Assembly (NCBI GenBank): GCA_019752575.1
Contig: JAIELW010000013.1
Coordinates: 146,573-210,572, forward strand
Length of the DNA: 64,000 nucleotides
Direction of reading: 5' to 3'
Source: Xanthobacteraceae bacterium
GTDB lineage: Bacteria; Pseudomonadota; Alphaproteobacteria; Rhizobiales; Xanthobacteraceae
Shown here: positions 58,213-64,000 of the stretch, piece by piece
How positions within the stretch are numbered: the first letter of the stretch is position 1
Layout of the letters: every line of letters begins with the position of its first letter
Position numbers and translations under genes: made by a program
Notes under the pieces: model-generated
Databases searched by the model: none
Told to the model about the DNA's origin: nothing
The model's input: the letters and a program-made list of their open reading frames with translations, nothing else

Positions 58213-59354
58213 GCTGCAAGATCGGCAACGATCGCATCGAGCAGAGGAAAACCCGAAGGCGTCACGCGCAGCCGCGCGTTCTCTCCGCGCTCGACCAGCC
58301 CCTCGCTTTCCAGAAACGACACGCGCTCGGGATTGAGCGAAACCCCGGTGAGTTTCTCGAAGCGCGCGACATCGATGCCTTCGGCAAGACGCAGGCCCAT
58401 GACGAGCATCTCGTCGGCCTGCTCAATCTGCGAGAGTTTTTCTTCTTCGATAAAGCCGTGACCCTTGGCTTCGACCGAAGCGAGCCAGCGTTCCGGATGC
58501 TTTTCGGTGGCGGTTGCGACGCGCTCGCCGTCCGCGCCGATTCTTCCATGCGCGCCGGGGCCGACACCCGCATATTCCTGATAGCGCCAGTAAACGAGAT
58601 TGTGCCAGGATTCCGCACCGGCCTTGGCGTGATTGGAAACTTCGTAGGCGGGCATCGCCCTCGCTTCGCAAAGCTCTTGTGTGGCGTCCCACAACGCGCG
58701 CGAGGTATCGGTATCGGGCGTAATCAGTTTTCCCGCACGATGCAGCATTTCGAATGTCGTGCCGGGTTCGATCGTGAGCTGATAGAGCGAAAGATGTTCG
58801 GGCGCGAAGGCGAGCGCTTTCGCAAGTTCCCCGCGCCAGGCCCGCGGCGATTGACCGGGCCGCGCATAGATAAGGTCGAAAGAAATGCGCGGAAAATTCT
58901 CGCGTGCGACTTCGACCGCCGCGAGCGCTTCGTCGGCCGTGTGCATCCGGCCCAAGGCTTTTAGCGAAGCATCGTCGAGCGCCTGCACGCCGAGCGAAAC
59001 GCGGTTCACGCCCGCCGCGCGATAGCCGCGGAAGCGCTCGGCTTCGACGCTCGTGGGGTTCGCTTCGAGGTTGATCTCCGCGTCTTTGGAAACCGGCCAA
59101 TGCCGCGCGATTTCGTCGATCACGCGCTGCACGGTCGAGGGTTGCATCAAAGACGGCGTGCCGCCACCGAAGAAAATGCTCGTGACTTCGCGAGCCGCCG
59201 TGCGCGGCTTTACATACGCGAGCTCGGCCGCGATCGCGCGCGCGTAACGCGCCTCGTCCGGCTTTTCGTGGCGGACATGCGAATTGAAATCGCAGTAAGG
59301 GCACTTGGCCAGACAAAACGGCCAATGCACGTAAACGCCGAAAGCGTCACGCAA
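58209..59354 (-). CDS. hemW: radical SAM haem chaperone HemW
   Basis: A 381-residue radical SAM protein of the HemW family, which inserts haem into respiratory proteins. The [4Fe-4S] cysteines are C14, C18 and C21 in FCLAKCPYCDFNSH; the fourth cysteine seen in HemN is absent, and HNLVYW is the HemW motif. FFGGGTPSLM is the SAM-binding strand. Its start overlaps the rdgB stop by eight bases. Confidence 0.92.
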   Translation of the reverse strand: MRDAFGVYVHWPFCLAKCPYCDFNSHVRHEKPDEARYARAIAAELAYVKPRTAAREVTSIFFGGGTPSLMQPSTVQRVIDEIARHWPVSKDAEINLEANPTSVEAERFRGYRAAGVNRVSLGVQALDDASLKALGRMHTADEALAAVEVARENFPRISFDLIYARPGQSPRAWRGELAKALAFAPEHLSLYQLTIEPGTTFEMLHRAGKLITPDTDTSRALWDATQELCEARAMPAYEVSNHAKAGAESWHNLVYWRYQEYAGVGPGAHGRIGADGERVATATEKHPERWLASVEAKGHGFIEEEKLSQIEQADEMLVMGLRLAEGIDVARFEKLTGVSLNPERVSFLESEGLVERGENARLRVTPSGFPLLDAIVADLAA

Positions 59355-59976
59355 GGCACGCCTCCGCGAGCTTCAGAAACGCGCGCGCGCGATGCGACAG
59401 GCCCTCGCCATGCGGCGGCAGGCCGTGCTTTTCCTCAGGCGTCATCTCGCCGAAAGTCTTCGTCTTTCCGTCAGGTAGAAACATCGGATCGTAACCGAAG
59501 CCGGCAGTACCCCGCGGCGGCCACACCAGCGTGCCGTCCACGCGCCCTTCGAACGAAACCGTCTCGCCGTCGGGCCAGGCGACACAGAGCGCGGAAATAA
59601 AGGCGGCTTTGCGTTGCGCGGGAGTCTTGGCGTTAGCCTCGTGCAGCTTCTCTTCCACGATGCGCATGGCCCGCGAAAAATTCTTCGAGCTTCCCGCCCA
59701 GCGCGCGGAGTAGATGCCCGGCGCGCCGTTCAGCGCTTCGACGGCCAAGCCGGAATCGTCGGCAAAGGCCGGAAGGTTCGCGGCCTTCGCGGCGGCTTCC
59801 GCTTTGATCTTCGCGTTGGCTTCGAAGGTGGCGCCGTTCTCTTCCGGCTCGGGCAGGCCGAGTTCGCCCGCGGAGATCACATCGACGCCGTGCGGCGCCA
59901 TGAGTTCGCGCATCTCTTTCAGCTTCCCGGAATTGTGGGTTGCAAGCACGACTTTGCCGGAAAGCTTGCGCGCCAT
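59347..59976 (-). CDS. rdgB: dITP/XTP pyrophosphatase
   Basis: A 209-residue Ham1/RdgB enzyme that removes dITP, ITP and XTP. LATHNSGKLKEM (residues about 10-21), FADDSGLAVEAL, GFGYDPMFLP and SHRARAF are the catalytic motifs. The frame is open far upstream over rph, but the ATG at 59976 gives the standard length and lies 5 bases after the rph stop. Confidence 0.95.
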   Translation of the reverse strand: MARKLSGKVVLATHNSGKLKEMRELMAPHGVDVISAGELGLPEPEENGATFEANAKIKAEAAAKAANLPAFADDSGLAVEALNGAPGIYSARWAGSSKNFSRAMRIVEEKLHEANAKTPAQRKAAFISALCVAWPDGETVSFEGRVDGTLVWPPRGTAGFGYDPMFLPDGKTKTFGEMTPEEKHGLPPHGEGLSHRARAFLKLAEACLA

Positions 59977-59981
59977 TCTTC

Positions 59982-60698
59982 TTACGCGACCGTCAGCTTC
60001 TGCATTTCCACGAGCTTGGTAATTCCGTTGCGCGAAAGCTCGATCAGCGCCGTCATTTCGTCGGCGTTGAAAGGCTTCTTCTCGGCGGTGCCCTGGATTT
60101 CGATAATGCCGCCGGAACCGGTCATCACCAGATTCATGTCGGTGTCGGCGGTGGAATCTTCTTCGTAGTTGAGGTCGATCACCGGCTCGCCGTTGACGAT
60201 GCCGCAGGAAATCGCGGCGACGTGGTCGGTCAGCACAGGCTTCGAAATCATAGCGCGCTTCTTCATCCAGGCGAGACAATCGTAAAGCGCGATCCACGCT
60301 CCGGTAATCGACGCGGTGCGCGTGCCCCCGTCCGCTTGGATCACATCGCAATCGAGCGTGATCTGCCGCTCGCCGAGCGCAACGAGATCGACGACGGTGC
60401 GAAGCGAACGTCCGATGAGGCGCTGAATCTCGAGCGTGCGCCCCGATTGCTTGCCGCCCGCCGCTTCGCGGCGCGTGCGGTCGTGCGTCGAGCGCGGCAG
60501 CATGCCGTATTCGGCCGTGACCCAGCCGCGGCCTTGACCCTTGAGCCACGGCGGCAGCCGTTCCTCGAGCGAGGCGGTGACGAGCACATGCGTGTCGCCG
60601 AAACGCACGAGGCAGGAACCCTCGGCGTGACGCGAATAGCCGCGCTCAAAAGAAACCGCCCGCATCTGGTCGTTCGCTCGTCCGCTCGGCCGCGCCAT
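59982..60698 (-). CDS. rph: ribonuclease PH
   Basis: A 238-residue phosphorolytic 3'-exoribonuclease that trims tRNA 3' ends. [19 protein letters not shown] (about 3-21), the [31 protein letters not shown] stretch (about 73-103) and [14 protein letters not shown] are diagnostic. First gene of rph-rdgB-hemW. It is divergent from hrcA across 134 bases. Confidence 0.96.
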   Translation of the reverse strand: MARPSGRANDQMRAVSFERGYSRHAEGSCLVRFGDTHVLVTASLEERLPPWLKGQGRGWVTAEYGMLPRSTHDRTRREAAGGKQSGRTLEIQRLIGRSLRTVVDLVALGERQITLDCDVIQADGGTRTASITGAWIALYDCLAWMKKRAMISKPVLTDHVAAISCGIVNGEPVIDLNYEEDSTADTDMNLVMTGSGGIIEIQGTAEKKPFNADEMTALIELSRNGITKLVEMQKLTVA

Positions 60699-60760
60699 CG
60701 TCGCTCCTTATCCTCTTCGCGGTCCTTGTAAGGGCAGGGGCTATCGCGCCGCAACCCGCC

Positions 60761-60789
60761 CTTGCTCGCTGAGCGCGAAAACGCCAGAT
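60761..60789 (+). promoter_or_regulatory. candidate RpoH (sigma-32) promoter for hrcA-grpE
   Basis: CTTGCT (60761-60766), 17 bases, CCAGAT (60784-60789) agrees well with the alphaproteobacterial RpoH pattern CTTGAA-N17-CCANAT. It lies 43 bases before the hrcA start. I see no CIRCE element (TTAGCACTC-N9-GAGTGCTAA) in this gap, so heat control of the pair may come from RpoH. Confidence 0.5.
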
Positions 60790-60832
60790 ATGATCGGCAA
60801 TTCGAACTTCAGGACAGACAGGAGTTGCAGTT

Positions 60833-61915
60833 TTGTCCGCCGAAATTCCGCTGAGACCGCCGGGCCAGGCATTGCGCGAACTCGACGAGCGCTCGCGCGA
60901 GATTTTCCGGCAGATCGTGGAATCCTATCTCGCCACCGGCGAGCCGGTGGGCTCGCGCAATCTCTCGCGCATCATCCCGATGACGCTTTCCCCCGCTTCG
61001 GTGCGAAACGTCATGGCCGATCTGGAAAGCGCCGGACTTATTTACTCGCCGCATACCAGCGCCGGTCGCCTGCCGACACAACAGGGTCTGCGCTTCTTCG
61101 TCGACGCGCTGATGGAAATCGGCGATCTGCCGGAGAGCGAGCGGCGCAATATCGACGCCCAGGTGAATGCCACGCGCGGCGGCAATATCGAATCGCTCTT
61201 GGGCGAAGCCTCGGCACTTCTCTCCGGCCTATCGCGTGGCGCCGGTGTCGTGACCGCGGTGAAAACCAACCCGCGCCTGAAACAGATCGAGTTCGTGCGG
61301 CTTGATCCGGCCCGAGCGCTCGCGGTGCTCGTGTCCGAAGACGGCCAGGTCGAAAATCGTCTGCTCAACATTCCGAAAGACGTGCCGAATTCTTCACTCG
61401 TGGAAGCGACGAATTTTCTGAACGCACGGATTCGCGGCCGCACGCTGGGCGAAGCGCGCAACGATCTCGAAAAATCTCTTAGCGTAGCGCGTGCAGAGCT
61501 TGATGAACTGACACAGCGCATCGTCGCCGATGGTCTTGCGAGCTGGTCCGGCGGTGACGCCGCTTCGCGGCGTCTGATCGTGCGCGGCCACGCGAAGTTG
61601 CTCGAAGACGTGAACGCTGCAGAGGATCTCGAGCGCGTGCGTCTCCTGTTCGACGACCTCGAACAGAAGGGCGAAGTCGCGGAACTGCTCGGCAAGGCCG
61701 AGGAAGCCGAGGGTCTTCGCATCTTCATCGGCTCGGAGAACAAGCTGTTTTCGCTTTCCGGCTCCTCCACCATCGTCGCGCCCTATCGCGATGGCGAGGG
61801 CCGCGTGGTCGGCGTGCTCGGCGTGATCGGGCCGACCCGCCTCAACTATGCCCGCGTGATCCCGATGGTGGATTACACCGCGCTCGTGGTGAGCAAGATC
61901 CTGAGCGGCAAATAG
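60833..61915 (+). CDS. hrcA: heat-inducible transcription repressor HrcA
   Basis: A 360-residue HrcA: N-terminal winged helix (about 15-90; [45 protein letters not shown]), a GAF-like middle and a C-terminal region ending [17 protein letters not shown]. HrcA binds CIRCE and represses groESL. The start is TTG at 60833 with GGAG 8 bases ahead; no ATG or GTG gives the full domain. grpE follows 67 bases downstream. Confidence 0.94.
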   Translation: MSAEIPLRPPGQALRELDERSREIFRQIVESYLATGEPVGSRNLSRIIPMTLSPASVRNVMADLESAGLIYSPHTSAGRLPTQQGLRFFVDALMEIGDLPESERRNIDAQVNATRGGNIESLLGEASALLSGLSRGAGVVTAVKTNPRLKQIEFVRLDPARALAVLVSEDGQVENRLLNIPKDVPNSSLVEATNFLNARIRGRTLGEARNDLEKSLSVARAELDELTQRIVADGLASWSGGDAASRRLIVRGHAKLLEDVNAAEDLERVRLLFDDLEQKGEVAELLGKAEEAEGLRIFIGSENKLFSLSGSSTIVAPYRDGEGRVVGVLGVIGPTRLNYARVIPMVDYTALVVSKILSGK

Positions 61916-61982
61916 GACCGAAACCAAACTTGATTTTTCTGCGTTCCGCCCTGATATGCGGGGTGAATGGAACCGATCGCCA

Positions 61983-62612
61983 ATGACTGCTGACGAAAAC
62001 GCCAAACATCCTGTCGATCCCGCACAGGCCGCGAATGAGAACGCGCCGGAGACCCGTCAGGGCGGCGCCTATGTCGACGAGCGGATCGGTCTTGAGACGC
62101 AGATCGGCGAACTCGAAGGCCAGGTCGCCTCGCTAAAGGACAAATACCTCCGCGCCCACGCGGAGATGGAGAACACACGGCGCCGCGCGGAGAAGGATGT
62201 CGCCGACGCCCGCAATTTCTCGATCGCCGGATTTGCCCGCGACATGCTGGCGGTCGCCGACAATCTCGGCCGCGCGCTGGACGCAGTCGATCCGGCTGTC
62301 CGTGAGGCCGCCGACAATACGCTCAAAACGCTGCTCGAAGGCGTCGAACTCACGAGCCGCGAACTTGCGAAGACCCTGGAGAAGCACGGCGTCCGGCTGC
62401 TCGATCCGATCGGCCAGAAGTTCGACCCGAATTTCCATCAGGCCATGTTCGAAATTCCGGACGAGACGGTTCCGGCCGGAACCGTGAAGCAGGTGGTCCA
62501 GCTGGGCTATGCCATCGGCGAGCGCGTGCTGCGCCCTGCCCTCGTCGGCATCGCCAAGGGCGGGCCCAAGCCCGCACCCGCCAACGGCGGCGAGGTCGAC
62601 AAGAGCGCTTAA
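61983..62612 (+). CDS. grpE: nucleotide exchange factor GrpE
   Basis: A 209-residue DnaK cochaperone: a variable acidic N-terminus, a long coiled coil (about 45-95; [21 protein letters not shown]), then the beta-wing domain with [45 protein letters not shown] at 61983 is preferred over one nine codons upstream because it gives the common MTADEN-type start. It forms the hrcA-grpE heat-shock pair. Confidence 0.95.
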   Translation: MTADENAKHPVDPAQAANENAPETRQGGAYVDERIGLETQIGELEGQVASLKDKYLRAHAEMENTRRRAEKDVADARNFSIAGFARDMLAVADNLGRALDAVDPAVREAADNTLKTLLEGVELTSRELAKTLEKHGVRLLDPIGQKFDPNFHQAMFEIPDETVPAGTVKQVVQLGYAIGERVLRPALVGIAKGGPKPAPANGGEVDKSA

Positions 62613-62684
62613 CCTATTTCCGAAAGGCGATATTAACGGCGCTTTACTAGGGTTCCGCGGGCTTATCGCCCCGGACCTCTAGCC

Positions 62685-63680
62685 ATGATTTCGCGCCCGC
62701 AGGCAGGCATCCGCTACAGCCTCGTCCTCCCGGTCTTCAACGAAGAAGCCGTGCTGCCGCTGCTTTTGCACCGGCTGGACAAGCTCGTTGCCTCGCTGGA
62801 TGCGCCGGCGGAAATCGTCTTCGTCGACGACGGCTCGCGCGACACGTCTGCGATTATTCTCGAAGCGATGGCGAAAGAAAAACTGCACATCCGTTTCCTC
62901 AAGCTCTCGCGCAACTTCGGCCAGCAATATGCGGCGACCGCGGGCATGGATGCCGCGTCGGGCGATGCCGTGATCCTGATGGATGCCGATCTCCAGGACC
63001 CGCCGGAAATCGTGCAGGAAATGATCGCACGCTGGAAGGAGGGCTACGAGATCGTCTATGCGCGCCGCCGCACCCGCGACGGCGAGAGCTTCTTCAAGAA
63101 ATTCACCTCGAAGCTTTTCTATCGCCTGCTCGGCAAGCTTTCCGACGTCGATATTCCGCGCGACGTCAGCGACTTCCGCCTGATGGACCGTGGCGTGGTC
63201 GAAGCGTTCCGCGAAATGCCGGAGCGCGATCGCTATGTGCGCGGCATGATCCACTGGCTCGGCTTCAAGCAGACGAGCGTTGAATTCGATCGTCCTGCGC
63301 GCGCCGCCGGCGAAACCAAATATAATTTCTGGAAGCTGTTGCGCCTTGCGGTTAGCGCGCTGATCAGCTTCTCCGACGCACCGTTGAAACTCGCGGTCTG
63401 GGTCGGGGCCTGCGTCTCTGCGTTCGCGGCCGGCTACGGCGCTTACGCGATCTATCGCGGCCTGTTCGCCGACGACATCGCGAGCGGCTGGGCCTCGACC
63501 ATCGTGATCGTTTCCTTCCTCTGCGGCATCAACATGCTCTTGACCGGGATGGTCGGCATCTATGTCGGCCGCATTCACTCGGAAGTGAAACGCCGCCCGC
63601 TTTATGTCGTCTCCAAGCGCGTGGGCTTCGAAGCCGCCGCCGAAGAAACCGGCGGCGATAAAGTGCGGCGCTCGGCATGA
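62685..63680 (+). CDS. family 2 glycosyltransferase (DPM1/GtrB-like)
   Basis: A 331-residue GT2 enzyme: N-terminal GT-A domain with FVDDGSRDTS (about 46-55), MDADLQDPPE (about 97-106) and SDFRLMDRGVVEAF, and two C-terminal membrane helices (about 240-262, 272-295). Such proteins move a sugar from a nucleotide to undecaprenyl phosphate for later transfer in the periplasm. The next gene overlaps by four bases and looks like a partner membrane transferase. Confidence 0.9.
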   Translation: MISRPQAGIRYSLVLPVFNEEAVLPLLLHRLDKLVASLDAPAEIVFVDDGSRDTSAIILEAMAKEKLHIRFLKLSRNFGQQYAATAGMDAASGDAVILMDADLQDPPEIVQEMIARWKEGYEIVYARRRTRDGESFFKKFTSKLFYRLLGKLSDVDIPRDVSDFRLMDRGVVEAFREMPERDRYVRGMIHWLGFKQTSVEFDRPARAAGETKYNFWKLLRLAVSALISFSDAPLKLAVWVGACVSAFAAGYGAYAIYRGLFADDIASGWASTIVIVSFLCGINMLLTGMVGIYVGRIHSEVKRRPLYVVSKRVGFEAAAEETGGDKVRRSA

Positions 63681-64000
63681 GCATGGACGTTCTGCGCGCG
63701 AATACGCGCGAGGAGCAGGGTACAATCCGAACCTCTGCCTGGCTGCCGCTGCTTGCGATTTTCGCTTTCGGCATTTTGCTTCGGAACATCGTCGTCGCGA
63801 ATACCGACGTGAGCTGGTTGATCACGCTCTGCGAGAAGCTACTCGCGGGCGAGCGGCCTTACATCGATTTCCTCGAAACCAATCCGCCCGCAGCGTTTCT
63901 TCTTTATATGCTGCCGGTGGCGCTTGCGCGCGCCGTCTCGCTTCGGCCCGAAATCATGGTCGATGTTTTCGTATTCGCGGGCGCGGTAATTTCGCTTTGG
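63677..64000 (+). CDS. membrane glycosyltransferase-like protein, 3'-truncated by window
   Basis: The first 108 codons of a membrane protein that runs off the window. One helix (about residues 22-38) is followed by a periplasmic-type loop DVSWLITLCEKLLAGERPYID and ETNPPAAF, then hydrophobic segments; this resembles GT-C fold (GT39/ArnT or GT87-like) polyprenyl-sugar transferases. The ATG overlaps the GT2 stop (ATGA), fitting a donor-synthase plus transferase pair. The family is tentative because most of the gene is missing. Confidence 0.7.
   Translation, partial: MSMDVLRANTREEQGTIRTSAWLPLLAIFAFGILLRNIVVANTDVSWLITLCEKLLAGERPYIDFLETNPPAAFLLYMLPVALARAVSLRPEIMVDVFVFAGAVISLW

Noticed and set aside
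59977-60549. In-frame upstream extension of rdgB
   Set aside because: It overlaps rph in another phase and encodes Arg/His-rich non-conserved sequence; the ATG at 59976 gives the family length.
60699-60832. CIRCE operator upstream of hrcA
   Set aside because: I looked for TTAGCACTC-N9-GAGTGCTAA and found no recognisable half site.

Overview
The window is about 64 kb of GC-rich chromosome packed with housekeeping genes. Gene content and order point to an alphaproteobacterium of the order Hyphomicrobiales (Rhizobiales), close to the Bradyrhizobiaceae/Xanthobacteraceae side. The supporting signs are the ppsR-maf-aroE-coaE-dnaQ run beside hemE, secB next to a Tim44-like gene and mltA, a DUF2585 gene between hslV and hslU, a DUF2628 gene inside the his operon, olsB, hemJ, and GANTC (CcrM-type) sites. 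I see no transposase, integrase, prophage or CRISPR array. This assignment is inference from gene order and protein resemblance, not from a database search.

Layout, left to right. 1-5.3 kb: end of a gamma-glutamyltransferase gene, a YjbQ protein, tRNA-Gly(GCC), a chaperedoxin-like CnoX/YbbN, a Lon N-domain protein, a Trm112-like protein and a UbiH-type hydroxylase. 5.3-10.4 kb: tesB, then a tandem glnK-amtB / glnK-amtB duplication. 10.4-15.8 kb: a DapC-like aminotransferase, ftsK, lolA, xth. 15.8-18.5 kb: an envelope/signalling group (a lone cyclic-nucleotide-binding domain, an OmpR-type response regulator, an L,D-transpeptidase, YggS). 18.5-28.4 kb: leuS-lptE-holA facing the minus-strand mnmE-mnmG-rsmG-parA-parB block, with three parS sites. 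28.4-34.6 kb: a SPATA20-like thioredoxin-domain protein, a bile acid:sodium symporter homologue, then rho, hemJ and hemE on the minus strand.

The centre is the 315-bp gap at 34.6-34.9 kb between divergent hemE and ppsR. It has an AT-rich end, several degenerate DnaA-box-like 9-mers and eight GANTC sites within 234 bp. Genes on both sides are read away from it. I propose it as the chromosomal replication origin, with parABS about 6-12 kb away.

34.9-49.1 kb: ppsR-maf-aroE-coaE-dnaQ (overlapping genes), secB, Tim44-like, mltA, smr, hslU/DUF2585/hslV, and the histidine block hisB-DUF2628-hisH-hisA-hisF-hisE with coaA. 49.1-60.8 kb: mainly minus-strand genes (olsB, a hybrid histidine kinase with a degenerate receiver, yifB/comM, a PaaI thioesterase, gshB, yraN, rsmI), a divergent LpoA-like lipoprotein, then hemW, rdgB and rph. 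60.8-64 kb: the heat-shock pair hrcA-grpE behind a candidate RpoH promoter, then a polyprenyl-type glycosyltransferase and the start of a membrane glycosyltransferase that runs off the window.

Several short palindromic repeat clusters of REP type sit at gene ends; one supplies the C-terminus of a protein. No clearly new multi-gene system stands out. The most informative signals are the origin candidate with its GANTC cluster, the parS sites embedded in genes, the doubled glnK-amtB module and the repeat families.
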